The notes under the pieces: model-generated | What the model saw: only the letters and a program-made list of their open reading frames with translations | Told to the model about the DNA's origin: nothing | Databases searched by the model: none | Program-made: the position numbers and the translations under genes | In this document: one piece after another, positions 1-11,100 of the stretch | Numbering within the stretch: position 1 is the first letter of the stretch | How the letters are laid out: each line of letters starts with the position of its first letter | NCBI RefSeq assembly: GCF_000715075.1 | Contig: NC_134096.1 | Coordinates: 119,844,698-119,908,697 of the forward strand | Length of the DNA stretch: 64,000 nucleotides | Source of the DNA: Nicotiana tabacum | Lineage: Eukaryota > Streptophyta > Magnoliopsida > Solanales > Solanaceae | Direction of reading: 5' to 3'

Positions 1-2030
1 GTCTAGATACATATGTTCGATAACCGAAGGCGATCTCGAGCAGGCAAAAAAAGACTGCCACTGGGAGAATAAAGAGGTGGTGATTCCTACCCCCGAGGAG
101 GACATCACCACTCATGTGAAAGGGTTCTTAAGTGTGTATACTTACCCTTTCACACTAGGTTCCGTCGATCCTATCATAATCGACTTCTGCCGCCAATACC
201 GGGTAATCCTAGTCCAGATCTACCCCTATTTTTGGCGCATTGTCATTTTACTCAAATTCTTTTCGAGCAAGGTCGAGGGGATGTCTTTCACCCTCGATCA
301 TTTCATTAGGCTATACAGCCCCCGTCTTTATCGGGGCGGACTGATAAGGCTTCAGCGCCGGGCCACGAAGATGATGTTCTCGAGCATAGATGAGGACAAG
401 GACCGAGGATGGATGGGCTAGTTTGTCCGAGTCAGGACCTCTGACTTAATCCCCGCCGAGAAGATGCCATTCCCCGAAGAATGGAACATGAAGCGTAAGT
501 AGAACCTCACCGATAACATTTGATTACTTGTTATGTTTCATTTACCTCTTCTCATCTATATTCTTCTTTATGGTGCAGCTTCCCCCTAGTTTCCTGGTGC
601 AGTCCCGGACCTTTCAAGTTGGGTTCGACAACTGGTTTCAACCTCTTCATATGTTGAGCGCTCCTGGCGCGATTTGGCCAAGGGTCGATGGGAGGCCAAA
701 AATCATGGTAAGTTCCCCTGTCCGTGTTTGATGCTTTCCTATGAAATACTTCTTTTTAACTTGATTTCTTCTCATACAGGTCTTGGAGATAATGTCGTCA
801 TGAGGCCGCCTCCCCCCGAGGAAGAGGAGGTCTCGAAGCCAACCAAATACAAGAAAAGGAGAAGGGCCTCGCCTCCATATACCCCAAAGCCCAGGAAAAG
901 CAGGGCTCGAAAGTCAAAGACCGATCTTGCCGTTCTATCTGCCGATGTAGTCCAAATGCTACGAGATAAAGACGAGGAGGAAGAAGATGCTGACTGCCTT
1001 TTGGTGGCTCAGAAGAGGGAAGGCATCGAAGCTTCGAGAACTGCTGAGTCGGTGACGGTCGAGGAGTTCAGCCGCAAACCGAGGAGATCTCGAAGGAAGG
1101 TCCGAGCAGAGTCCCCGAGTCATCGGGCGTTGATGATGCCTCCTGCCGTGATGAGCAACTGGCGGGTGTGCCCGAAGGGTCTAGTTATGAGGCCCTTCAA
1201 AGAGAAGAGAATGCCCTAACTGACTCGCTCGGGAAAATTAACATTGATGATTCGCCGCCCAGCCCCACGTTCTCTGAGGGGCAGTTTCGGGATGCCCGGT
1301 CCATGGGGACCCCCAATGTGGGGACGGCCCCCGAAGGGGATGATATATTTCATGGCTTCTTCGCGAGGGTTGATGATGTTCCCGACCTGGACGCATCACT
1401 CATTTTTTATGAGGTTTAGTGGCTTCTGAACCAAGTGAGTTTTAGCCCATGTGACCATAGTTGCATTTGTTCTTATTTCTCTAAGTCCGATTTCCTTCCT
1501 TTCTATACAGTCTACAGCGCTCCATCGAGAAGAGTCCTCCAAATACCGAGCTAAGTTGGCCCGATGTGAAGCTGATCTAAAAAATCTTATGGAGGAGAGA
1601 GACGCCCTCAAACTCCTCTATGTGTAAAAAGAAGAGGAGATCATGAGTATTCGAGCCGAGCGGACAAGAGCTCATCAAGATCAGACCGAGCTCATTGAAT
1701 GGGTAATGTAAATTTTTGGGAGCTTGTTATGTATTAACTTGATATTGGCGACTAACACATTGATCCTGTAGGTTCAGCAAAAGGCCGAATTGGTTGAGTA
1801 GCTTCGTGAGGAGTCCAAGATGAAAGAGGCAGAGACTTTGGGGTGGAAGTAGAACATGGACCGTCTCGCCTCAGAGAAAGATGCGGTTCGGGCCCAACTG
1901 TCTTCGGTTGAGCGTCAACTCCAAAGTGTGGAAAATGAGAACTTGGCCTGAGCCCAGAAGGTTGAAGAGCTCGAGACTCGGTTGGTCCCTGAGCTTGCAA
2001 GGGCGACATCCGAAGCAGAGGCGCTCGTGA
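1..2030 (+). pseudogene. Antisense gene (aORF) of element A, 5' part: putative gypsy-type transposon domain, at least five exons
   Basis: This part is read on the plus strand, opposite to A's gag-pol. The frame is open from base 2, so it starts left of the window. Residues from about position 77 (VIPTPEEDITTHVKGF...) to 420 resemble the plant 'putative gypsy type transposon' domain (PF04195). Four GT-AG introns restore the reading: 495-578, 708-779, 1435-1510 and 1703-1771, all 69-84 bp. Exon 3 encodes a basic, acidic-rich linker (RPPPPEEEEVSKPTKYKKRRR); exons 4-5 encode a charged heptad-like helix, probably coiled coil. Lesions are a stop at 419-421, a frameshift near 1120, and stops near 1625, 1798, 1849 and 1948. 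The gene is cut at 2030 by element B and resumes at 22573. Function is unknown; such antisense ORFs are described for Tat elements. Confidence 0.75.
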
Positions 2031-2612
2031 TGTCACGACCCAATTTCCCCTCTGTGTGACGTCGTGACGGCACCTTGTCTCTACAACTAGGTAAGCCTAA
2101 CATTTTGCGGAATAATGAATTAAAAATATAAATTTAACCAACTATTCAAAAACACACAACAAATCACAAAACCCGGAACATCGTGAATCACAAACTACAT
2201 AAGGAAAGATCTAGTGTCTCTATACATCAGAGTCTAACAAGGAAAAATACGGAAGATAATAGACATGGAAAAGAGTAGAAGGGGACTCCGAGGTCTGCGG
2301 ATGCGGCAGATATACCTTGAAGTCTCCAAAGCTATCCTGGCTCACTGATAGTGCGGCTGATAAGGTGCACATGGATCTGCACACGAAAAACATGTGCAGA
2401 GAGTAGCATGAGTACACCACAATGGTACCCAATAAGTGCCAAGCCTAACCTCGGTCGAGTAGTGACGAGGTCAGGTCAAGGGCCTACCGGAGTAAATATA
2501 ATAATTAAACAGTAAAAGATATAAGTAAAGTTTATGGTAACACAGTTAAAAAAATTCTCGAAAATTTAACAGTTAAGGGAGCCCTCGGCTCAGAACAAGG
2601 TAAACACAATGT

Positions 2613-2862
2613 GGAAACTCCCGGGATACCGTCTCGTAGTTCCGAATGAATATGCAGTACATGGGGGATCTCCCGGAATACGTCCGTAGTCCCAAAGTAA
2701 ATATGCAATGTTGGGGGATCTCCCGGAATACGTCCGTAGTCCCAAAATAAATATGCAAGACAGGGGGATTTCCCGGAATACGTCTGTAGTCCCAATTTAA
2801 ATATGCAAGACAGGTGGATCTCCCTGAATACGTCCGCAATCCCAATTTAAATATGCAACGCA
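2613..2862 (-). repeat. 50-bp tandem repeat x5 in LTR of B
   Basis: The motif GGGGGATCTCCCGGAATACG recurs with exact 50-bp spacing (starts at 2663, 2713, 2763, 2813, plus a diverged copy before them). Each unit holds the near-palindrome GGGGGATCTCCC and a tail ending AATATGCAA. The same array is in the partner LTR at about 20883-21130. Confidence 0.85.
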
Positions 2863-3689
2863 AGATGAAATGACAGGTATGGAATCGAGTTATACAGTTT
2901 ACACTGAACACGGATAAGGAAGGTAGGGACTCAACTAAGCATGGCGCACAGAATTTCAAATAGGCAGTTAAAACACATAAGCATGCTTCTCTAATCTAAG
3001 CTAAACAATTAAACGTATTAGTGCAATATAATAAGGGAAAAACAGTTTATGATTTAAAAAGGGATAATGGGGTTTTGCAATAATAGCCCGTGTACATACT
3101 CGTCACCTCACATACACGGCGCCCACCCATCAATTAATATCAAACATTCTAAGGGAAAAGTCCCCAACACAAGGTTAGGCAAGCCGCTTACCTCGAACCG
3201 CTCAAATCAACTCGATATCACATTCTTGCCACGAGTATCTGACTACAAATGGCCCGAATCTATTCAAATTAATTGCATAATGTAAATATAACTACAAGTA
3301 ACTAATTTAACTAATTAATTCGAAGCTAAAGCGTGAAATTAGGGAAAACGCCGAAAAAGTCTCCCCGGGTCCACGTCTCGGATTCAGGTAAAAATTACAA
3401 ATTATGAACACCCATTCACTCACGAGTTCACTCGAACAAAAATCATCTAAATCCGACGTCAAATTCCCATTAAAATCTCAGATTTTCAATTGGGGAACCT
3501 TTTCCCCCATTTCCAAACTTCTACCCTCAAATTCCTTAATTAGACGAGAAAAACAACAATAGATTAATGTATTATCATCAAAATAGAGTTAGAATTAGTT
3601 ACCCAATAGTTCTCCTTCAAAATCCCTCGAGAAATCATCTCCCACCGAACTCTAAATCGAATTTTGTGTTATGAAATTTCAAACCCTCG

Positions 3690-3980
3690 AAATCCCCTTT
3701 TCTGCCCAGCGATCCTCGCACCTGTGGCCGTTTCTCGCACTTGCGGTCCAAATGGCTCATCTGCGCATTTAATTTACCTCCTCTACCTCCGCATCTGTGG
3801 AAATCCCTTCCACTTCTATGGACCTTGCGCACATGCGATGACCCTAACGCATCTGCGGGCATTGCAGATGCGGAATTTACCTCGCACTCGCGACCCCTGG
3901 TACTCCTCCACCTTTCCGCTTCTGTGCTTGCCTTTCCGCTCGTGCGATCCCGCACCTGCTGTCTCTCCACCATAGGTGCG
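3690..3980 (-). repeat. CpG-rich degenerate repeat cassette in LTR of B
   Basis: This AT-rich LTR has one dense block of short GC-rich words such as GCACCTG, CATCTGCGG and GCACATGCGATG in degenerate repetition. The partner LTR has a better preserved version at about 21980-22290 (GCACCTGCGG repeated). The block lies beside the LTR box at 4052-4075, as in other LTR families of this window. Confidence 0.6.
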
Positions 3981-4666
3981 AAAATACCAGATGCCTGAAG
4001 ACTTCAGCAGCAACACAAATCCAATTTTTCGATCCTTTAAGCACTCAAAACTCACCCGAGGCCATCGGGACCTCAACTAAACATACCAACCTATCCTAAA
4101 ACACCATACGAACTTAGTCGAGACTTCAAACCACATTGAGCAACACCAAAATCATGAATTAAGCACGGATTCAAGCCTAAGAATTTAGAATTTTCCAAAT
4201 TCTACAAACGACATGAAACCACATCAAATCTAGTCCGAATGACCTCAAATTTTACACACAGGTCTAAAATGACACTACGAACCTATAGCCACTTTCGGAA
4301 TTCCATTCCGAGCTTGATATCAAAATTTCCACTATCGGTCGAACTCGCCGAAAACTAACTTTCGCCAATTCAAGCCTAAATCTACTACGGACCTCCAAAA
4401 CACATTCCGGATGCGCTCTAAACCCCAAAATCACTCAACAGAGCTAACGGAGTTGACGGAATTCCATTCTGGATCCGTCTTCACATAGTTCCGACTACGG
4501 CCAAACTCTAAGGCTGAAACTCACAACTAAGGACTAAGTGTCCCAAAACTCTCTGAATTCCATAATCAATCACTCTGACAAGTCCCAACAGCAAAACAAA
4601 TGTGGGGAAAATAGTTATTAGGAGATCGGGGCTCTAACTCTCAAAACAACCGGTCGGGTCGTTACA

Positions 4667-4679
4667 TCCTCCCCCTCTT
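4667..4679 (-). other. Polypurine tract of element B
   Basis: Read on the minus strand this is AAGAGGGGGAGGA, directly before the 3' LTR start TGTAACGACCC. This is where the plus-strand primer of an LTR retrotransposon must lie. The preceding CGTTCGAGGACGAATGATTG resembles the same region of element C (near 12630), so the two families share their 3' ends. Confidence 0.85.
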
Positions 4680-4686
4680 AAAACAA

Positions 4687-5136
4687 TCATTCGTCCTCGA
4701 ACGAGTATAAAGACATACCTGAAACTGTGAAAAGATGAGGGTACTGATTGCGCATATCTTGCTCGGTCTCCCAAGTCACCTCCTCGACCAGCTGACCCCT
4801 CCATTGTACCTTTATTGAAGCAATATTCTTTGACCTGATCTTTCTGACCTGCCTGTCCAAAATGGCTACTGGCTCCTCAACATAAGATAGATCTTTTTCC
4901 AACTAGACTGAGCTGAAATCCAATACATGAGTCGGATCACCATGATACTTCCGAAGCATAGACACGTGGAATACCGGATGAACTCCTGCTAGGCTGGGAG
5001 GCAAGGCAAGCTCATAAGCAACCTCCCCAACTCGCCGCAATATCTAAAAAGGACCAATGAACCTCGGGCTCAGCTTGCCCTTTTTCCCGAACCTCATGAC
5101 GCCCTTCATAGGTGATACCCGAAGCAAGACCCGCTT
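4687..5136 (-). pseudogene. Element B integrase C-terminus (GPF motif) and chromodomain
   Basis: Minus strand, continuing the integrase interrupted at 15709. It reads VLLRVSPMKGVMRFGKKGKL, then SPRFIGPF (the GPY/F module of chromoviral integrases), then a stretch containing HPVFHVSMLRKYHGDP, then a chromodomain (YVEEPVAILDRQ...VQWRGQLVEEVTWE) ending near 4687. The chromodomain is thought to guide integration to marked chromatin. In-frame stops occur after GPF and just before LEKDLSYVEE. The last open part is 4902-4687. Confidence 0.85.
5132..5136. repeat. Left target-site duplication of element C (partner 15709-15713)
   Basis: CGCTT on the left and CACTC on the right. The interrupted integrase frame (VGE before, VLLR after, on the minus strand) is consistent with an original CGCTC, from which each copy differs by one transition. 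Confidence 0.7.
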
Positions 5137-8100
5137 TGTAACGACCCAACCGATCGTTTTGACTTTTAGAACCCTATTCCCCTAAATAAAACTTCTCGCA
5201 TGTGCTTTAATAATTTATGACTTGCGAGGATGGTTGGTTCGGGATTTGGAAGTGTTTGGGTTGACATTGGAATACTTGGTTCCTTAAGTTGGCTTTAAAA
5301 GGCCAAGTTTGACTTTGGTCAACATTTTGAGCAAATGGACTCGGATCAGTGTTTTGACAGTTTTAGTAGGTCCGTAACGTGATTTGGGACTTGGGCGTAT
5401 GCCCAGAATCAAATTCCGAGGTCCATAGCCCGAGATATGGAATTTTGATGAAACAATTAAAATATTTAAGTTCAAATAGTGAACGGATGTCGAATTATGT
5501 GCAAACGACCCTGGAATAGAATTTTGATGATTCCAACAGCTCTGTATGGTGATTTTTGACTTAGGAGCACGATCGAAATTTTCTTTGGAAGTCCGTAGTG
5601 AAATTAGGCTTGAAATGGCTAAAACAATAATTTAAGTTTGGAAGTTTGACCGGGGAGTTGACTTTTTGATACCGGAGTCGGAATACAGTTCCAAAAATTT
5701 TAATAGCTCCGTTATGTCATTTATGACTTGTGTGCAAAATTTGAGGTCAATCAGAGTTGATTTGATAGGTTTCGACATCGAATGTAGAAGTTGAAAATTC
5801 TTAGTTTCATTAAGCTTGAATTGGGGTATGATTCGTGATTTTAGAATTGTTTGATATGATTTAGAGGTTCGACTAAGTTCGTATGATGTATTAGGACTTG
5901 TTGGTATATTTGGTTGAGGTCCCGAGGGCGTCGGGTGAGTTTCGGATGGTTAACGGATCAAAATTTGAACTTAAACAGCTGCTGCAATTTTTCTCTTCTG
6001 CTGGAAATTCTAGGCTGTGATCGAGCCCAAAATCGAGGCCCAAAAAAATCGAAGCCCAAAAATTGAGCTGCCAAGATCGAACTCCCAAGATCGAGCTCCC
6101 AAGATCGAGCTCTCAAGATCAAGCTCCCGTGATCGAGCTCCCAAGATCGAGCTCCCAAGATCGAGCTCCCATGATCGAGCTCTCAAGATCAAGCTCCCAT
6201 GATCGAGCTCCCAAGAACGAGCTCCCAAGATCGAGCTCCCAAGATCGAGCACCCATGATGGAGCTCCCATGATCGAGCTCCCGAGATCGAGCTCCCATGA
6301 TCGAACTGGGCAGATCTGTAAGTTATAAAAACAGAGGCATTTGACCCATTTGCCATTTTTGACAAACTTGAGCTTGAGCAGAAGCGACGTTTGACAGATT
6401 TTCAAGGAAAGACATTTCGGGTAAGTGATTCCAACTCGGATTTGGTCTATATACACAAATATATCATTGTTTTTACCATTTAATTAGTGTTTTGAGATTG
6501 AAATTTGGAAAATTTTAGAAATCTCATAGAAACAAATTTTTGAGATTTCGGTATCGATTCAGAGTCGGATTTGAGTGAAACTGGTATGGTTGGACTCGTA
6601 ATTGAATGGGTTATCGTATTTCATAACTTTCGCCAGATTCTTAGATATGGGCCCCATGAACGAATTTTTAATTAATTTCGGGATTTTTATTGAAAATGTA
6701 GTATTTTCTTATAGAATTGATTCCTATAAATTTTAGTGATTGTATCGAATTATTTTTTGTTAGATTCGAGCCAATCGAATTTGGATAATTGAGGAAAAGG
6801 CCTATTAGTGGATTAAATTGGAGCAAGACGAGGTAAGTCTCTTGTCTAATCTTGTGAGGGGAAAATTACCCCATAGGGATTAAATTAAATAATTGTTGCT
6901 AATTGCGGGGGCTACGTACGCACGGGGTGACGAGAGTTCGTGCGTAGCTACTATTAGTGCTAAAATCCGGGTAGTTTAGGACTTAAAGCATGAATTACTT
7001 GTGTAAAATATATTCTTTGTTTAATTAATATTAATTGATATATATATATATATAATTGATATATATGAATATATCGTGAATTGTTAGATAAAGATATTAA
7101 AGGATGGAAATCTCATAGGCTTGATTTTCTGTTTAAATTAATTAATTGTTAAAAGAAATTGTTCTCCTCCCGAATTTATCTTATAATAAATATACTCTCC
7201 TTCCGGAGGCACATAAGAAAATGTCCTCCTTTCTTGTGGAGCGGGCCGAACGCCTCGGCAGGATAGATGCATCTATGGATCGCGCTGCACGTCCCTCGGC
7301 AGTGTACACGACACTCTGGATCGGGCCGTACGTCCTCGGCAGAAATCGTGCTTAATAATAATAATTACATGATACCTTAATAGTTTATTTCCGTTTGTGA
7401 AGCTAATTGATAAATTGGAAATCTTTGGAATTTAAAGAATTATTATTCCTGTTTGTTAATGAATTATTGTTGTTTCTGAAAATGAGACTAATTGATAAAT
7501 TGGAAATTTATTGGAATTGAAGGAATTTAATTACTTCTGCTGGTTTAATAAAATTATTATTAATTCTGTGAATCACGTTGATATAAATATTTCTATTTTC
7601 ATGATTATTTAATATTATTGACCCATAGCGAGTGTCAAAGTCGGCTATCTCGTCTCTACCACTTTGAGATTAGGCTTGATACTTACTGGGTACATGTTAT
7701 TTTCGTACTAATACTGCACTTGCTGCACATTTTATTGTGCAGGTACATATATATATAGCGGCCTTGTCAGGCGCAGAGGTGTGGTTAATAATTGTGGGGA
7801 CATAGGTGAGCTGCATTCTATATTACGATCCGCAGCTAACAGAGTCTCCTTCAGAGTTATTATATTTTCCTGTCTAATTTGTATTCTAGACAGATGCTGT
7901 ATTTTATTTTAATTCCCTAGTAAATGCTCATGCACTTGTGACACCGGGTTTTGGGATGATTATGGGTTGTATTGTATTGGAAATTTTTAAATATATTAGT
8001 ACGTATTTTGTAAATGTCATCTTCTGCTATTTAATTGAGGGGAACAACTATGACTTCAAAAACATTAAAATGAGAATTTATTTAGTATTTATTGTTGGCT

Positions 8101-8157
8101 TGTCTGACAGCGGTGTCCGGCGCCATCACGACCTATAGGTGAAATTGGGTCGTGACA
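5137..8157 (+). repeat. 5' LTR of element C
   Basis: 3021 bp, from TGTAACGACCC to GGGTCGTGACA. It contains a CCGAGGG...GGGTGAGTTTC box at about 5920-5945, the 14-bp repeat array at 6010-6306, a short TA tract near 7040, and the conserved block at about 7660-7693 (AGGCTTGATACTTACTGGGT), followed by TTGTGCAG. Matches 12666-15708. Confidence 0.92.
6010..6306 (+). repeat. 14-bp minisatellite (AAGATCGAGCTCCC)n in 5' LTR of C
   Basis: About 20 head-to-tail copies of a 14-bp unit with variants CATGATC, CTCAAGATC and CCGAGATC. Every unit has GATC and most have the palindrome GAGCTC. Six-frame translations give 14-residue repeats (PRSSSQDRAPKIEL, or GARSWELDLGSSIL on the other strand), an artefact of 14 x 3. 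Confidence 0.92.
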
Positions 8158-8160
8158 ACA

Positions 8161-8172
8161 TGGTATCAGAGC
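8161..8172 (+). other. Primer binding site of element C (initiator-Met tRNA)
   Basis: TGGTATCAGAGC, three bases after the 5' LTR end. It is complementary to the 3' end of plant initiator-methionine tRNA and starts minus-strand DNA synthesis. Confidence 0.93.
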
Positions 8173-11100
8173 ACTAGGTTCACGTAGGTCTCACGAGTCA
8201 TGAGCAAGTCTAGTAGAGTCTTGCGGATCGGTACGGAGACGTCTGTGCTTATCTTCGAGAGGCTACAGGGTTATTAGGAATACTTCCCTTTTTGATTCCT
8301 CATCGTGCGATTCGATTCCTTTGAGGCTTATGCCTACATTTCCTTCCTATTCAATCTTATGCGACGTGAAGCGCTTGATATAAATTGGGGATCGGGGAAA
8401 TTTTTAATGGTACTATAGATGTAGTACATGATGCTTCTCCATGTGTAATTAATTGGGCTATTGTCGTCGCTTTGCGAAAGGCCGCTCTGTCATTTCAAAT
8501 TAAGTATCAGTACTACCTAAGGTTTTGAGATTTGGCATTGATTGTTATGATGATTTGTGCGTTGTTATCGCACAGTGGTTATGAAATGGTAAAATGCCCG
8601 TCTATGTGTCAGGGCAGTAAACGATTTGAAAGAAGGTTTTTCTCAGTACATAATTCAGAGGTTCTATGTTTTAATTCCAGCGGAAAAAATTCAATCGGAC
8701 TATGAATGTTCAAGTTTGGGGTTGATGGAGTAACGAAGCTTGATATTTTCGATTGTAGTAGAATTCTCAATTTTGATGTGGTGTCGTCGCCTTGTAAAAT
8801 GCGTTAAGGTTCGCCAGTGTTATGGTTTTCTTCAACTCGCCTTCACGACGGGGTGTTAGGAATTGGTATAGGGGAAGCAGTCATTAGAGATCGTGGTGTG
8901 CAGTGATTCAGGATCGAAGCAGCATTTCTAGTATTGATGTCTCGAGAAGGATGACCATCAGAAAGGTTTAAAGCTGGTAACGAGCTATTGGTTCAAGTGC
9001 TACAGAGACGGATTTTGAGTTAAAACAACAACTGGGCAGCAAAGGATGAGGAAGGACAGGTAAAAGGTGCCTTGCGGTGGTTAGGTTTCGAAAAGGCCAA
9101 GTGTAAGAAAACAGAAGCAGAGTAGTTGCTTAAAGGAGATGGTTGACCAAAATGGGAGAGTGGCAAGGTAGCATACGGGTTCTGTGGTAGGATAACCACA
9201 TGCCTTGGGGGAAATTAGAGTGATTTGGGATTCATGGTGGAGGGTGACTAGGTCAACGGGCTTAATTTGGAATATTTGCTACTATATTGAGGAAGGTTGG
9301 GTGTGACAGGAGGGAGTTGCCTGATATGAAGAAGGATACAACATGACTTTGGATTGGAATGTATTGTCGCACCTTTAGTTGACATCCATGAGGAGTGGAC
9401 GGACTGGTGCAGCTAGTGAATGAGCTCAGACTCAGGATGACCTACTGATTTCGTAATAATTACACCCAGTGCAGTGACGTTGGAATATGTCAGCATGTAA
9501 TTTCCACATACGGGCTATTTCCTGTGAGCAAGTTAGCGGTCGCGTGGTGTTGATGAATCTTCTGCGAAGAATTCTACTGGCTACCCGGTAAGAGATTTAA
9601 TATGTAAATGTGGCTAGTGGTTCAGAGTGTTTATTAAAGGTTAATAAAAGGATTTCGAGAAAATTTGGCGAGTTGTGTGTGCAGGATCATGTCAATGATG
9701 AAGAAAGAATCTCGGTGGATTCAAGAATTTTGTAATTTGTAGCTTCAAGCTAAGTGGGAGAGCCCCCACTATCTATGATTGGATTGCGTAGTGTCAACTT
9801 GTGCGGTTTCTGGTTATCGATGTATTGGTGGGTTATTACCACTAAGGAAAGAAAACATCGGTGGTAAATTGAGCAAAGTATTTGGGGAATGTGTGCCATA
9901 TTTGGCCTTATCAATTCATATTCAAGTTGGTGGGAAGACTCAGAGTTTATGCTTCATGTAGATGTAATGCACAGGGAAAGTGAGACAGTCGGGTGTTTCC
10001 TTAAGAAAGTGTCCATGTGCTAGCAGGGCCTTGGAGTTGATCATGTATGGGAACAAGTCAGAGCAAGTGACTCTCAATAACAGTCCTAGTGGATTCAAAA
10101 ATTTAAAGTGTGGTGTCTAAGGATCTCGAGTCTATAGTATGGTTGAGTATTGAGCTTTTGCAGCAGATTATAAAATGGGGCTCGGAGTACTCTGCGTTAT
10201 CTTCCGATTGTTGTGTAGCATTAGAGAAACTGAAGAAAATAACTTTGGAATCATAAAAGAAGTATAAGAATGGGTGTACTAGTTGAAGATGTAAAATGTG
10301 CGCACAAGAAGGGATGTGAGATAATTAGTGGGTTTTGAAACAGCGTGGTCTCGTGAAATAAGGTCACTCGGGATGAGTGCGGATTTGAGTTCGTGATGTA
10401 ATGAATGGAGTTATTATTATTTCTTAAGGCAAGTTGAGAATAAATTGAGAAAAAAACGGGTCGGCTAACAATGGGTGAATCGGCATGATGGTGGCAATGA
10501 TCGGTTCCTTCAGCGCATAAGAGTTATGCATGTAATTTGTGGCAGTACGTGCGAGGCTTGGAGGCCGCATTAATTGATTTTATTTGGAGGAATTCAAGTA
10601 TTATGGCATGTTATGTGTAGAGGGATCCTAGAAGAGTTATGGTGGTTTAGACCACTACTTGAGGCCGGTATTTTCTGCGGATATGGGAATTCAGTCACAT
10701 GTTGCAATAGTTCTCTTGAAATGAGTTAAGTAGAAGGTTTCTATATGATGAAGTGTTTACCCTATTAGTGGTTCGGGAGTTATGATGGAATATTTGTACT
10801 CCTGCGCATTGGCGTGGTTAAGTGCACTAAGTAGCATGGGATTCGAAAGTTGAGGATTTAATATTTCGTTTCGGTGTTGACAAGGATGTCATGAGCTCGG
10901 ATGAGCAGGAAAGGGATTTAGATGTTTAAAGTAACATGGTATTGTTTTTGGCATCATCTAAGGCCGATGTCAGGTGTAAGAGACCTTGTGTATTGATTTG
11001 TGGATTCTTGATATGCTTTACAGCATTAGTGTAACCGGTAGCATGGATGTGCAGACTTGTTACCTGGTGCGAAAGGTCATGGGAGCGTGTCTCACGAAAA

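Larger units (their letters stand above)
2031..4666 (-). repeat. 3' LTR of element B (2.6 kb, complete)
   Basis: On the plus strand it begins TGTCACGACCC and ends GGGTCGTTACA; on the element's own strand it is TGTAACGACCC...GGGTCGTGACA. It matches 20297-22572 along its length. It contains five 50-bp tandem repeats (2613-2862), a conserved block read on the minus strand around 2416-2470 (GAGGTTAGGCTTGGCACTTA), a CpG-rich cassette (about 3690-3980), and a box related to CCGAGGCCATCGGGACC near 4055. Short open frames inside it are not genes. Confidence 0.9.

Noticed and set aside
1..2030. DNA transposon, because of the 'putative transposase' type domain
   Set aside because: No terminal inverted repeats or DDE transposase core; the position and antisense orientation fit the extra gene of a Tat retrotransposon.
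2613..2862. Regular 50-bp repeats suggestive of a CRISPR array
   Set aside because: No unique spacers: the whole 50-bp unit is repeated, it is inside an LTR, and the genome is a plant's.
5891..6456. Overlapping open frames on both strands with 14-residue repeats
   Set aside because: They arise from the 14-bp minisatellite in C's LTR, which stays open in several frames; the same happens at 13441-13926.
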